A stretch of 64,000 bases of DNA, from assembly GCF_003583985.1 (NCBI RefSeq), contig NZ_QXML01000011.1, forward strand, positions 62,001-126,000, in the 5' to 3' direction. This DNA is from Algoriphagus lacus (GTDB lineage: Bacteria; Bacteroidota; Bacteroidia; Cytophagales; Cyclobacteriaceae). Below are positions 51,401 to 61,917 of the stretch, piece after piece; within the stretch, counting starts at the first letter, position 1, and each line of letters opens with the position of its first letter. The notes below the pieces were generated by a model that worked only from the letters and a program-made list of their open reading frames with translations, was not told where the DNA came from and searched no databases. Made by a program: the position numbers and the translations under genes.

Positions 51401-54400
51401 ATGAATTTTGGTCAATATCGTTTTTATTCCTGGTCACGTCGCGGGATTTCCGCCAATGTCAGCCAAAAAGACACCCTGGGGCTAAATGCCGGTACTCAGC
51501 CTGAGCGGGCTCAGGTTCCGGTTGATATCAAAGTAAACGGAAGTATTTCGATTCCAAGAATCAATTTTTCCCTACAAGGCCCAGGAGACATCGTCGGGAT
51601 CAATGCGGATATGGTAGTCCGTACGGAACCCAGAGATGGAATCTCCAACTTTGAGCCCAATTACCTGGCCTACATTGAGTTTTACGATGAAGATTTTCCA
51701 TGGCGCTACACGCCCGCAGCAGCGGACCACCGAAAACTGAGACCCTGGGTGAGCCTTTTGGTGCTCAAAGAAAATGAATTTGAAGATACCAAACGCCAAA
51801 AACCGCTCCGATCCATCAAGGTGCTGGATGCCAATGCCCTTCAACCTCACGACGAAATTCATCTCTGGGCTCACGTACATACCAACCTCCCCCATACCGA
51901 AAATGTATTTGAGGAAAACCTGGAAGCCTTTCGTGAGGAATTAAAAACTGATCCGGATGGTGTGTATAGCCGGGTGATGTGTCCAAGAAAACTGGATCCT
52001 AATGTGATGTACCACGCTTTTTTGGTTCCAAGTTTTGAGACTGGAAGATTGGCAGGGTTGGAACGAGATCCATCCGAAGTCATGGCCCAGCAGGCTTCCT
52101 GGGGCATGGGTTCCGATCTGGAGTTTCCGGTGTATTACCGATGGCATTTCCGGACTGGGGCCAATTTCGATTTTGAATCACTAGTAAAGCTCATTGAGCC
52201 ACGAGTTATGGATCAACGCGTAGGCTCCAGGCCGATGGATTGTTCTGCTCCTGGCTATTTTAGAGCGGATTCTGAGCAGGAAATCCCTGCACCCAATCCA
52301 AAAACTGTTCTTTTGGAAGGAGCTGTGATGGCACCGACAGCTGTCTCAACTCAAATCATTCCCAATGAATACCAAACTGAAATCGGAAAGCTGATCAACC
52401 TTAACAGGGGCCAGGAGGAAAATCGCGAAGAAGATCCCATTGTTACATTGCCCTTTTACGGGATGTATCATGCCATGCGAAAGGACCTCAGCAAGCCCGG
52501 AGAAAAAGTGGTGCCTGTCTTTGATCCCAATTCAGATAGCTGGTATAATGACCTAAATCGAGATCCTCGAAACCGAGTTCCTGCTGGATTTGGAGTACAG
52601 GCCGTGCAGGACGATCAGGAAAAACTGATGGATCAAGCCTGGAAGCAACTGAATGATGTCCTGGAGGCCAACCGAAAAATGCAGCTTGCACTCCTGATGG
52701 CACAGACCATGGAGCGGGGCTATGCCAAAAACATCCTTCCACAGCCCAAAGAAAATGTGCTATCGTTCAGCCGTAGCCTGTCTTCCAAAATACTTTCCGG
52801 GGGAACCACCGTCAAAAAAGCGATTAATCTTGGCAGGATCCCGGATGCAGTGATGATGCCTGGGTTTAAGAAGCTGATTCGGCATAATTCGTCAGTAGCC
52901 CGGTCTTTGGAAAAGCAGGCCCTTGTCCCATCTTTTTCCATCCTTCTTCAGAGCACCAATAGAGTAGGAGGGCTGACTGCTGCTTCGGTAGACAAGTTTA
53001 CAGCCTTGCCCTCCCTGAATGGGGTTCTGCGGGTAACGGAGCCACCCAGACTTGAAAATGTACAAGTCTGGAGCTTGCAGTCCAATCTGGATCAAGAGGC
53101 AATTTTTTATCAAAAATCCTACCAGGGAGGGCTTCCAGAAATCTCCACTTGGGACAAGCTGATGAATAAAGACTTGGTCAAAGCGGTAAATGAATCCAAA
53201 GCAGCTCCACCGGTTGCAGGACCAACCATTCTCAAAAGGACATCGGCTGCTTCTTGGCTGAAGATGAATCCCACCACCCTCAAAGTAGATCCGAAGGCAG
53301 CGATCAAACCCATCGACCTAGTCAAAGACATGGGATTTGTTGCCAATCCGGGCTATAAAAAAGCCTTCACGGAATACGATTTGATTTATTCTTTTCGAGA
53401 TGTGCCTACAACCGCTCCCAGCACGGATATAGCCAAATTGGCCATTGACAGTTTGCAGACTTTCAAACCGCTCCATGCTTACAAAAAACTCCTGGATGCC
53501 CGGGTTTCCTGGAGCGCCGGAACAAGGCGGCCCAATGTAGACGCAGATTTCCTGCCTGCCATGGCTTATCCGGATTTTCCAGCTCCAGCCTATAGGTTTC
53601 TCGTGGACCGGGACAAAGAACTCCTGCTTCCCAATCTCCACCTGATCCAGCCCAATACCTTTTCTCTTCTAAAGACCAACCAGAAGTTTATCGAATCCTA
53701 CCTGGTCGGATTAAACTTTGAAATGGGTAGGGAGCTGTTGTGGCGGGAGTACCCGACTGACATGCGGGGAAGCTATTTTAGGCAGTTCTGGGATGTAAAG
53801 GGATTCGTGTCACCAGATAGTACTCCCACAGATGCCGAATCCCTGAAAGACATTGCTCCGATCCACAAGTGGAAGAAAACAGCCCCCCTTGGGAGCAACA
53901 ATGCCCGGGACAAGGAGGGAGATTCCGAGCAATTGGTATTCGTGTTACGGGGAGAGCTGCTCAAGAAATTTCCCAACACGGTGATTTATGCCCAAAAAGC
54001 CTTTAAAAAAGACGGCAAGTGGGAAATCACCAAGGATTTGAATGAAACGCAATTCAAAAAAGAAGTCCGCTTTCCGATCTACCAGGCCGAACTTCCTCCG
54101 GATATCAAACTGCTTGGATTTGACCTCACCATAGATGAAGCGGCGGGTAACACTGCCATGGCGGATTTCCCGGGAAATAAGGAAGGCTGGTTTTTTATGA
54201 TCGCGGAGGTACCCGGAGAACCCAGGTTTGGAATGGACATCAAATTCGATCCGGTGATTCCGGACAAATTTACCTGGAGTGACCTCTCCTGGGAGAATTT
54301 TGGCACCGAACCCATGCCTTTTGTCACCGTCAAGCGATCCCCAAATACGAAGGATTCCGTGGCCACAAGAGGAATTTGGAATAATCAGTCCGCCTCAGCG

Positions 54401-54574
54401 GATATGGCTTCCATCCTGATTCAGCGTCCGGTGATGGTGGCTGTCCATGCCACCGAAATGCTCGATAAGGAGATCATCGATGACAATGCCGGATCCAAAG
54501 CACCTACCAGGCTCATCGACCAGTATGGCATCTACAAGAATAATTTTTGGAATAAGAGAACTACAAACGGGTAA
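51401..54574 (+). CDS. Large uncharacterised protein of the five-gene operon (1057 aa)
   Basis: I do not recognise a named domain in this 1057-aa protein. It has no signal peptide or membrane segments. Recognisable patches are PWRYTPAAADHRKLRPWVS (about residues 100-118) and AWKQLNDVLEANRKMQLAL (about 412-430). I remember similar patches from uncharacterised proteins encoded beside DUF6603 genes in other bacteria (unverified). The sequence is rich in Pro and aromatic residues, with moderate helix in the middle. It starts 19 bases after the DUF6603-like gene and ends 11 bases before the 1623-aa gene, so all are translated from one message. Composition is like the neighbouring genes, giving no sign of recent transfer. 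Confidence 0.65.
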   Translation: MNFGQYRFYSWSRRGISANVSQKDTLGLNAGTQPERAQVPVDIKVNGSISIPRINFSLQGPGDIVGINADMVVRTEPRDGISNFEPNYLAYIEFYDEDFPWRYTPAAADHRKLRPWVSLLVLKENEFEDTKRQKPLRSIKVLDANALQPHDEIHLWAHVHTNLPHTENVFEENLEAFREELKTDPDGVYSRVMCPRKLDPNVMYHAFLVPSFETGRLAGLERDPSEVMAQQASWGMGSDLEFPVYYRWHFRTGANFDFESLVKLIEPRVMDQRVGSRPMDCSAPGYFRADSEQEIPAPNPKTVLLEGAVMAPTAVSTQIIPNEYQTEIGKLINLNRGQEENREEDPIVTLPFYGMYHAMRKDLSKPGEKVVPVFDPNSDSWYNDLNRDPRNRVPAGFGVQAVQDDQEKLMDQAWKQLNDVLEANRKMQLALLMAQTMERGYAKNILPQPKENVLSFSRSLSSKILSGGTTVKKAINLGRIPDAVMMPGFKKLIRHNSSVARSLEKQALVPSFSILLQSTNRVGGLTAASVDKFTALPSLNGVLRVTEPPRLENVQVWSLQSNLDQEAIFYQKSYQGGLPEISTWDKLMNKDLVKAVNESKAAPPVAGPTILKRTSAASWLKMNPTTLKVDPKAAIKPIDLVKDMGFVANPGYKKAFTEYDLIYSFRDVPTTAPSTDIAKLAIDSLQTFKPLHAYKKLLDARVSWSAGTRRPNVDADFLPAMAYPDFPAPAYRFLVDRDKELLLPNLHLIQPNTFSLLKTNQKFIESYLVGLNFEMGRELLWREYPTDMRGSYFRQFWDVKGFVSPDSTPTDAESLKDIAPIHKWKKTAPLGSNNARDKEGDSEQLVFVLRGELLKKFPNTVIYAQKAFKKDGKWEITKDLNETQFKKEVRFPIYQAELPPDIKLLGFDLTIDEAAGNTAMADFPGNKEGWFFMIAEVPGEPRFGMDIKFDPVIPDKFTWSDLSWENFGTEPMPFVTVKRSPNTKDSVATRGIWNNQSASADMASILIQRPVMVAVHATEMLDKEIIDDNAGSKAPTRLIDQYGIYKNNFWNKRTTNG

Positions 54575-54585
54575 ACCATTTTCCT

Positions 54586-57500
54586 ATGGCAACTTTTCAT
54601 GATCAATTAGCAAAAATCAGACAGCAGCGCGAGGCCCTGGCCGCTGCTCAGAAGGCTACCTATGTAGAAAAGATGGAACTGGCCAAAGAATCCAAGAAAG
54701 CCAGTCCCATCTCCGGAGGAAAAACCTTTAACCCAAAAGAAACCATCTTCAAGGAGACCGAAGTTTCACTCAATCAGTCCATAAAGGACTTGTTGGGAAA
54801 GAACCACCAGACACTTACAAGGGAACTCAACGGCAACATTCCTATCGTGATGCTTCCTGTGCGGATGGAGACCCGATTTGTCAACCCTGTAGGAGCCCCT
54901 CAGGAATTATGGATCAGAATTTTTCCGGACGACATCCATGCTGATACGCATGAACCGATGTTGGCAGAAAAAGAAGTGGTGGCTGGAGAACAGTATTGGT
55001 CCAGGCAAGCGGAGCTGTTCGGATTTCCCTCCGGTGAAGAAACGGAGTCCGAAAGAAAGCTGGCATGGGAAAATCTCAAAGCCTACGCTATAAATCCCCA
55101 GCGTGCCATCTGGATAGCCAAGGCCACCAAACCCCTCAATTGGCCACAAACTGACGTTCCACCACCAGCCACACTTGACTTTCCAAAACATCAGGAATTC
55201 AAAGAAAGCGCATGGAGTCGGGCTGCCCAGACCCAGGCTCTCCCAGACCGATTTGTGGCGACCATTTTTGCCCATGGCAAGTCCGTTCATGAGGAAGTGG
55301 GACAGGTGATTCCGGATACCGTTTTTCTTGGTCCTGATCCCTTTTCCAGCCAGCCTGCTTTTTCCAAAAAAGATGACGAGATCATTTTTCAGGAGGAAAT
55401 TGCCTGGTTGCAGAATTTTGACAAGGCGGTGGAAAAAGGGCTGGGAATCAAAGTGAAGCTCAGTCCGGCCATGTTTATGCCGGATGGTTCGATTGAGCGG
55501 ATTACAGTCTTGGGAATTATGTATTCTGCAGATCCTCAATCCGGAAAGAAAATCGTCGAAAACCTATTTGACAACCACCACTATTCTTCCAAAGGGCTGT
55601 CCTTTTTGCCTCAGGGAACTCCCACCAATAATACCGAAACAGAGGCATCTGCCTATTCCCGATACGAGGATTTTCTGCCCAAAGGCTACTACGAAGAGAA
55701 GAGCACTCCGATCAACCCAAATTCTGACTTGGATTTGTTTGCACAGGCCTTCGGGATAAACAGAAATGTGTTGGAGGACCTGAACCACGCAGATCAGATG
55801 GATCATTTTAATAATCTGATGATGAACAGAGCCCTGTATTCGGCTACCCTGAGTTACTATTTTGAGGAGCTGATGGAGCCGGCTATCCACGATGCAGATG
55901 CTGCGCAGATCAGGAGCTTTTTCACCAGCTTCGTATCAGCAAGGGGGCCACTCTCCGGGATTCGGGTTGGGGATCAGCCTTATGGCGTGCTTCTCACCAG
56001 TGACCTAAGCGCCTGGAACGAGGACGCTTCCGGAAAATTCTACATGGGGTTAACGAAGGTGGTCAAAGAGCTGCAGACTGTGTGGGATCAATTGGCTACC
56101 AAAGTGCCCAAAGTCGGAATGCCCGGGGACAGCTGGGAGATTTTGCTTAAAATACTGGGTCTTCAACCGGGCTCAGTGAGTTTTCGACAGCGCCTGGGTA
56201 ATCTGCCGGATTACAGTTTGGCCTCGCCTTCTGTAAACAAGTCTTCTCTCAATGTGGAATTGAAAAACCTCAACCAGCGGATCGTTGATTTTCTGGAAAA
56301 GCTTGGGTTTAATCCCTTGGCCGAGGGGAATTTTTATCCACTGATCTCCAATATGGTGTTTTATCAGTGGACCAATCCCATACAGTCCACCAAGCTGGTG
56401 GTGCCGGATGAAGAGGCCTCTGAAACGGAATTTCTCCCAAAAATGCCTGCTTCAGGACTCAACTATGCGCAATACATGGGGACAAAATGCAGTCTGGCTG
56501 ACTTGGAATCAATCAATTTCGGTGGGGACAAACCACCCCGATCCCTGCTTTCCCTGCTTATGAGGCATGCCTTGCTTACCGAACTGAAGCAAGCTGGAAC
56601 TCGGGCCTTCCAGGTCAACAACATGACCATCAAATCGGCCATGTTTGAGAAGAGCTTTTTCAACATGGACAATAACAGTCAGGATTTGACCAGCTTTGAA
56701 TTGCTCAAGGGAGATCCGAAAAAGATCAACCCAAGGGCTTTTGCCGGAGTGGAGACCAACCTTGGCGATTACCTTTTAAACCCAAGGATAAGGTTTCCAT
56801 GGAACCCGAACATCGGTCCGATGCGAAGTGCGATGAACTACTTGGGCGGACTTTCCACCAAGGCTTTGGAGCGTAATTTGGCTGATTTTGTGGACCTCTG
56901 TACTTATCGTTTGGATGCCTGGGAAATGGGACTTTTCACCCGGAGACTTCAACGAAACCGATCAAAAGTGCCCACAGGAGTATACCTGGGTGCTTACGGA
57001 TGGGTAGAAAACCTAAAACCGGAACCGAAAAAGACCCTGAACCAACGGAATGTGCCTCCTCAGCTTTGGCCTAAGGATGGAAAAGCGCCAATTAAGCTCA
57101 AGGAAAATGCGGGATTCTCCCACGTCCCTTCGCTCAATCATGCCACTGCGGTAGGACTCCTGTTGGCGGGCTATAAAAACCACGCCAGCCCAGCCAATCC
57201 CAGCCTTTTTGCCATGAATCTGTCCAGTGACCGGACCAGACGAGCCATGGCGCTTTTTGAAGGGATCCAAAATGGACAGCGGCTTGAGGTCCTGCTTGGC
57301 TATCAGTTTGAGCGGGGGCTGCATGACACTACCACCAGAAATCCAGCGACAAACCTCAATCAGTACATCCAGGCATTTAGAAACCGTTATGAAATCGAAA
57401 ATCTCTCGATTCCCCAACAGGGATCCGAAGAGGCGCAGGAAACCATCGACAGCTACCCAGTCGTCAATGGGCTAAAAATCCTAAAAGCAACCAAAGAGGA

Positions 57501-59457
57501 AATTGAAGCCTTAATTACTGAGCCAACACATAAACCCTTTGTGCTAGCCATCAGAGATGAACTGGCCAATACCTTGGATGCCTGCAATGATCTGCTGGTA
57601 ACGGAGGCTGCCTTCCAGATTACCCAAGGGAACCGAGACAGAACTTCAGGAGTCTTGAATTCGGCTTTAATGGCGGATACTCCTCCTGAAATTCAGGTGC
57701 TGGATACCCCCAGATCCAGCCTGTTGACTTATTCCCACCGGATTGCCCTGCATTTGGATGTGGAGGATTTTTTATCTGCAGAGGTGGGATGGTCCTCGAC
57801 ACCTTCTCCACGCTCGTCTTTTGAACCGGGCCTCAACCATTGGATCGCCCAATTGATCGGTGATCCCGGCAAAATCCAGTACCGTGTGTCAGCTTTGGAA
57901 GGGGAGGAGCTGATTGTGGATACCGCGCTGATGAGTCTGGGAGATTTGGAACTTCAACCGATCGACCTGATCTACCTCTTGTCCGAGGACCTGGCTGCAG
58001 GGGCGACTGAACTTGAAAGCAGAATTGCCTTTCAGTTTAAAAAATTGAAAAACATTCCGGCTTCCACCCGGATCAAAATTGAATTTGCTCCGGAGCTGAG
58101 TCCCGGAGTCTCCTCATTGGCTTCCGCTTTTCCTTTGCTTCGCTCCATCAAAATGACCTTGGGACAAACCCGAGTGGCCGATGCCAGGGATTTTGCCAGC
58201 AAGCCTAAGGCAGTGGTCAATTCCATGGATTTCACTGGTCTCGACTTTGAAGATTACCAGATGAGAATTTTCAATGCGCTGGGGATGCTGCAGACGCTTG
58301 CAGGCGCAGTTGCCCAAATGATTCCCAATCCGGATTTGCCAGCCGATGAACTCAACCCAAGCACCATGGAGGAGTTGTTCAGCTTGGCTGAGGGGATTTC
58401 AGAGCCAACTGCCTTTTTCAGGTCCCTCTCTCTTGCAGATCAAACTTGGATTGGGATCATTGATTTCCAGCAAGCTGCAACCCGATTTGGAGTGCAGATG
58501 GCCTTTCCTCAAAGCCCCGGTCCTGAGTTGACTGAAAGCCAAGAAGACATGCTCTCCCGCACAGCCAGTCTTTGGAAAGTCATTCAGGCAAAAATCCAGA
58601 CTGCAGAGACCAAATTGGCTCAAGCAGGGGCCGAAAGTCAGATTATCCCCAAACTCAAGTTGCTTTCTGAAGCCTCTAAGGCTGTTTTGGGAGATGATTT
58701 TATGCCAATCCCCCGATTTAGGTATACGCAGGAAGAGGTCCTCCAAATGGCTTTTGCTGAAGAGCATCAACTGGTGAATCACGTTGCCAACCTCACCGGA
58801 ATGACGGGAGATATACACAAGGAATCCTGGCTTCAGTCTGTAGCCCGGGTTAGGCCAGCAGTAGCCCGCTTCGAGTCCCTTCGTTTCCTCAGCGAGGCCT
58901 TGGACAATTCCCCAATGGACCTCTCGATTGCGCAGATTCCATACCGGCCTATGGACAGCTGGCTGGGGTTTGAGTTTCCCAAAGAATACGGGGGTAAGCC
59001 CTTCAACATTCAGGAGGATACAGTCGCCTTGGCCTATTTGGGTAAGCAAGCCACCAATACAGCGGCCCTTCAGTCTGTGTTAATACTGGATGAATGGACC
59101 GAAAAAATCCCGGTGGATGAGGAAATCACAGGAGTCACGTACCATTACAACCAGCCCAATGCAGTGGCACCTCAGGCCATCTTAGTGGCCGTAGAACCCA
59201 CCGACAAGGGGAAGTGGGATTGGAAAGTGCTCCAGGGGATTTTGAATGATACGATCCGCAGGTCCAGATCCCGGGCTGTGGAGCCTGATCAACTCATGGA
59301 GCATGATGTACTCAAGATTTTGCTACCGATGACCATTGCCTCTTTTGATGTCAAAGAGGCCAATGTATCCATGGATTACCTGCTGCTAAACGACAAGTTT
59401 ATGCAGGTGGCCAAAAGTGCCAACATGCAGCTTTACACCAAATGGGATAAAAACTGA
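54586..59457 (+). CDS. Giant uncharacterised protein of the five-gene operon (1623 aa)
   Basis: This 1623-aa protein, the largest in the window, has no signal peptide. The N-terminus is a charged helix (ending REALAAAQKATYVEKMELA). Notable patches are PIVMLPVRMETRF (about 86), NHATAVGLLLAGYKNH (about 851), IQNGQRLEVLLGYQFERGLHD (about 893-913) and, near the C-terminus, APQAILVAVEPTDKGKWDW. I remember the LLGYQFERGLHD patch from large hypothetical proteins in other phyla (unverified). No catalytic motif, Walker loop or repeat family is clear. The gene is followed by the 591-aa gene after 5 bases. Confidence 0.65.
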   Translation: MATFHDQLAKIRQQREALAAAQKATYVEKMELAKESKKASPISGGKTFNPKETIFKETEVSLNQSIKDLLGKNHQTLTRELNGNIPIVMLPVRMETRFVNPVGAPQELWIRIFPDDIHADTHEPMLAEKEVVAGEQYWSRQAELFGFPSGEETESERKLAWENLKAYAINPQRAIWIAKATKPLNWPQTDVPPPATLDFPKHQEFKESAWSRAAQTQALPDRFVATIFAHGKSVHEEVGQVIPDTVFLGPDPFSSQPAFSKKDDEIIFQEEIAWLQNFDKAVEKGLGIKVKLSPAMFMPDGSIERITVLGIMYSADPQSGKKIVENLFDNHHYSSKGLSFLPQGTPTNNTETEASAYSRYEDFLPKGYYEEKSTPINPNSDLDLFAQAFGINRNVLEDLNHADQMDHFNNLMMNRALYSATLSYYFEELMEPAIHDADAAQIRSFFTSFVSARGPLSGIRVGDQPYGVLLTSDLSAWNEDASGKFYMGLTKVVKELQTVWDQLATKVPKVGMPGDSWEILLKILGLQPGSVSFRQRLGNLPDYSLASPSVNKSSLNVELKNLNQRIVDFLEKLGFNPLAEGNFYPLISNMVFYQWTNPIQSTKLVVPDEEASETEFLPKMPASGLNYAQYMGTKCSLADLESINFGGDKPPRSLLSLLMRHALLTELKQAGTRAFQVNNMTIKSAMFEKSFFNMDNNSQDLTSFELLKGDPKKINPRAFAGVETNLGDYLLNPRIRFPWNPNIGPMRSAMNYLGGLSTKALERNLADFVDLCTYRLDAWEMGLFTRRLQRNRSKVPTGVYLGAYGWVENLKPEPKKTLNQRNVPPQLWPKDGKAPIKLKENAGFSHVPSLNHATAVGLLLAGYKNHASPANPSLFAMNLSSDRTRRAMALFEGIQNGQRLEVLLGYQFERGLHDTTTRNPATNLNQYIQAFRNRYEIENLSIPQQGSEEAQETIDSYPVVNGLKILKATKEEIEALITEPTHKPFVLAIRDELANTLDACNDLLVTEAAFQITQGNRDRTSGVLNSALMADTPPEIQVLDTPRSSLLTYSHRIALHLDVEDFLSAEVGWSSTPSPRSSFEPGLNHWIAQLIGDPGKIQYRVSALEGEELIVDTALMSLGDLELQPIDLIYLLSEDLAAGATELESRIAFQFKKLKNIPASTRIKIEFAPELSPGVSSLASAFPLLRSIKMTLGQTRVADARDFASKPKAVVNSMDFTGLDFEDYQMRIFNALGMLQTLAGAVAQMIPNPDLPADELNPSTMEELFSLAEGISEPTAFFRSLSLADQTWIGIIDFQQAATRFGVQMAFPQSPGPELTESQEDMLSRTASLWKVIQAKIQTAETKLAQAGAESQIIPKLKLLSEASKAVLGDDFMPIPRFRYTQEEVLQMAFAEEHQLVNHVANLTGMTGDIHKESWLQSVARVRPAVARFESLRFLSEALDNSPMDLSIAQIPYRPMDSWLGFEFPKEYGGKPFNIQEDTVALAYLGKQATNTAALQSVLILDEWTEKIPVDEEITGVTYHYNQPNAVAPQAILVAVEPTDKGKWDWKVLQGILNDTIRRSRSRAVEPDQLMEHDVLKILLPMTIASFDVKEANVSMDYLLLNDKFMQVAKSANMQLYTKWDKN

Positions 59458-59462
59458 TCAAA

Positions 59463-61238
59463 ATGCCAAACTTCAGCGAATTTCATAAACTCAAAGCCAA
59501 TGCTAACTTGGCTTCTACCATTTTTGACAAGCGTTTTCAGGAGCCATTTATCTCCAACCGCAACAGACTCGAGGGCTTGCCGCGGCAGGCTGAATTCGAA
59601 AAAAGTCTCAGAGCCGAGATTGCAGATCCCATGTGGATGCTTACACGGCAATGGCAGCTCGGGGAGTTTCAGGGAGAAGATGCCGGCACCGCCTGCCAGG
59701 CAAAAGTCCTCTCAGAGGAACAGCAGCCTGGGGTTTTGACCTATGGAAATAACAAATCACGACTATTTGATCCCTATCGATCTCCGCTTGAAACAGAGGT
59801 GGAAAGTGAACCCCTACAAGTCACCCTTCACCTTCAAGTCCAGATGGGTAGGCAGTTTTTGCGAATCCTCGGCGCAAATGGTCTTGGAACTCACCGGGAT
59901 TATTTCCTTAATCGGTATCCCCTTGTCCCTGAAGTCCGGGAACAGGACAGGGAAGGAGTCCTGTTTGCCCAGACCGTTTCAGGTAAATTTCCGGATGGAT
60001 ATCGCCTGCTCTGGGATTTCCGAAGCGGCTTGCTTTCAGAAATGATTCTTGCCGAAGGGCTGATGTCAGATGAGGAGCTTTTGACTCTGAGGACCACGGT
60101 TGCTTCCCAGTTTGAGTCATGGTTTAAAAACCTTTACCATCAGAATGAATCTCAGGAAAACGCATGGATTCCTGAGAGGATGGAGTACAATTTCCAACTT
60201 GAAATGCCTCACCCTGAAGCAGGAAAAACGGTTGTATTGGAGGCAGATCAATATGCATCCGGCAAACTGGATTGGAACAGTTTTGATGAAAACATCAAAA
60301 ATGCTTCAGGGCAAATCAAGCAAGCGGATAACCTCAAAAGCACCGTCCAAACCTTTATTCCCGCTCCGCTACACTATTCGGGTATCCCACATCCCAGATT
60401 TTGGCAGATGGAAGAGGGGCAGGTGGACTTTTCCAAGATCCAATCCGGTACCACAGGGCTGCTCTCCATGCTGGTCATGGAATATGGCATAACCTATTCC
60501 AACGACTGGTTTGTTCTCCCCTTACCCATGAAGATCAATACCTATTGTGAGGTGAAAAATATCCTGGTCACGGACGTTTTTGGGCAGCACATCCTGATAT
60601 CGCCCACTTTTACCGATCCGGAAGTCAGTTGGCAGGAATTTGCCGTGTTCCGACATACGGAGCGCCAAAACCTAAGCTCTCCACGCAACCGATTCTACCT
60701 TGCGCCCTCCCTGCTCAAGATTCAGCAAAGCGATCCTTTGGAAAAAGTCAATTTCATGCGCGATGAAATGAGCAACATGGTCTGGGCCATTGAAAATACT
60801 GTACCCTCGAGCGCAGGTGGAGGAAGACCGGTCAAATTGAACAGACCTCGATTTGACCCGCTTGAGAATCCCGATAACCCGGAATCCAAAATCCGCTACC
60901 TGGCAGGTACCAACGTTCCTGAAAACTGGATCCCTTTTATCCCAGTTCATAAGCCAGACAGTCAGCAGGAAATCCGGCTTCAACGGGCCAAAATCCCCAA
61001 CGCTCCGGCTCCGGAAAGCCTTTTGCTCAGGGAGCAGCAACCTGTTCACTTTATTGAGGAGGAAGAAGTGCCTCGGGCTGGGGTGATCGTCAATCGGACC
61101 TTTAAGCGAACCCGCTGGATCGACGGCAAAACCATCCTTTGGGTTGGTCGGACCAAAACCACTGGTAGAGGGGAAGGCTGGAGCGGATTGATGTTTGACA
61201 GGATTCTGCCTATAGAAAAGTCAAAACAGGAATTATGA
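59463..61238 (+). CDS. Uncharacterised protein closing the five-gene operon (591 aa)
   Basis: This 591-aa protein is not recognised by function. The N-terminal third has the striking patch DPMWMLTRQWQLGEFQGEDA (about residues 55-74), which I remember as a conserved block in uncharacterised proteins of DUF6603 neighbourhoods (unverified). There is no signal peptide or membrane segment, and no nucleotide-binding motif. A hairpin without a long T-run follows 7 bases after the stop and may end the operon. Its start, 5 bases from the previous stop, implies translational coupling with the 1623-aa protein and suggests equal amounts of both. Confidence 0.65.
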   Translation: MPNFSEFHKLKANANLASTIFDKRFQEPFISNRNRLEGLPRQAEFEKSLRAEIADPMWMLTRQWQLGEFQGEDAGTACQAKVLSEEQQPGVLTYGNNKSRLFDPYRSPLETEVESEPLQVTLHLQVQMGRQFLRILGANGLGTHRDYFLNRYPLVPEVREQDREGVLFAQTVSGKFPDGYRLLWDFRSGLLSEMILAEGLMSDEELLTLRTTVASQFESWFKNLYHQNESQENAWIPERMEYNFQLEMPHPEAGKTVVLEADQYASGKLDWNSFDENIKNASGQIKQADNLKSTVQTFIPAPLHYSGIPHPRFWQMEEGQVDFSKIQSGTTGLLSMLVMEYGITYSNDWFVLPLPMKINTYCEVKNILVTDVFGQHILISPTFTDPEVSWQEFAVFRHTERQNLSSPRNRFYLAPSLLKIQQSDPLEKVNFMRDEMSNMVWAIENTVPSSAGGGRPVKLNRPRFDPLENPDNPESKIRYLAGTNVPENWIPFIPVHKPDSQQEIRLQRAKIPNAPAPESLLLREQQPVHFIEEEEVPRAGVIVNRTFKRTRWIDGKTILWVGRTKTTGRGEGWSGLMFDRILPIEKSKQEL

Positions 61239-61245
61239 AGTTTGA

Positions 61246-61265
61246 AAAATCCTGCCATGGATTTT
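61246..61265 (+). terminator. Possible terminator after the five-gene operon
   Basis: AAAATCC (61246-61252) and GGATTTT (61259-61265) form a perfect 7-bp stem with a 6-base loop. The T-run is only four bases and is part of the stem, so it is weak. Confidence 0.35.
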
Positions 61266-61857
61266 GGCTATAGACGACTTAAAAATTGGTTTCTCCATTT
61301 TGCCAGCCAGAAAGGACATGACTATTCCGGCAGATAATCAAAGTTTAAAGCTGTCCCAGGTCTGGTAACAGGGGAAGATCCTAAAATTGAAATAAGAAAT
61401 TTTTAAAACAGGAAGTAAAATCAAGTCTCAGAAAAGGCCGACCAGAATAGCTCAAAAGGACTGGGGTGAATTTTCAACTTCCGCCCACATTTCTTTTCTG
61501 AGTTGAAAGGGATTGGAAGAAATGAAAAGCTTGGAGGTTTTTGGGTTTAGGTTTTTCCCCAAATTCTTGCCTGAAGATCCTATCCTCTAAGTGGTTGTTG
61601 GAATGGGCTTTCCATATCCAGTTTGACTTAAAATTTGATTTAAATTCCTCATAATAGGGATATGATTTTCAGGTGGGTAAATCAAACCCATATTCAAACT
61701 GAATTTTGGTGTTTGGCTTGGACGAGATGTTTCGAGATCTTATTAGGAAAGAATTCTTTTAGCCTGCTCTTTCAGCTTTTTGGAATAGTAATAGGCCAAT
61801 TCCACCCATCTCATCCAAAAAATCATCACTACCCTTAGGATAAATTCTTAAAAAAAA
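61266..61857. other. Gap of about 590 bases before the ArsR gene
   Basis: I see no supported gene, RNA fold or repeat in this AT-rich stretch. The promoter and operators of the ArsR unit start at 61858 and are listed separately. Confidence 0.5.
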
Positions 61858-61904
61858 TTTGCGCAATCAAATAGTTGCGTTTAAATTAGCAATCAAATAG
61901 TTGC
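61858..61904 (+). promoter_or_regulatory. Promoter overlapped by two 16-bp ArsR-type operators
   Basis: TTTG (61858-61861), 20 bases, then TAAATTAG (61882-61889) form a Bacteroidota-type promoter with one mismatch in the -7 element. The 16-mer GCAATCAAATAGTTGC occurs twice exactly (61863-61878 and 61889-61904), 26 bp apart, with GCAA/TTGC ends as an imperfect palindrome. One copy lies between the two promoter elements and the other overlaps the -7 end, an ideal position for autorepression by the ArsR protein 14 bases downstream. Confidence 0.75.
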
Positions 61905-61917
61905 AAATAAGAACATA

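Noticed and set aside
58399..59049. 216-aa minus-strand frame within the 1623-aa gene
   Set aside because: It is fully antisense to a long coding frame in a tight operon; no recognisable motif or start signal.
45135..61238. The five-gene operon as a contractile injection system or prophage
   Set aside because: No sheath, tube, baseplate, spike or AAA+ ATPase-like gene is recognisable, and none of the proteins resembles phage structural families by eye.
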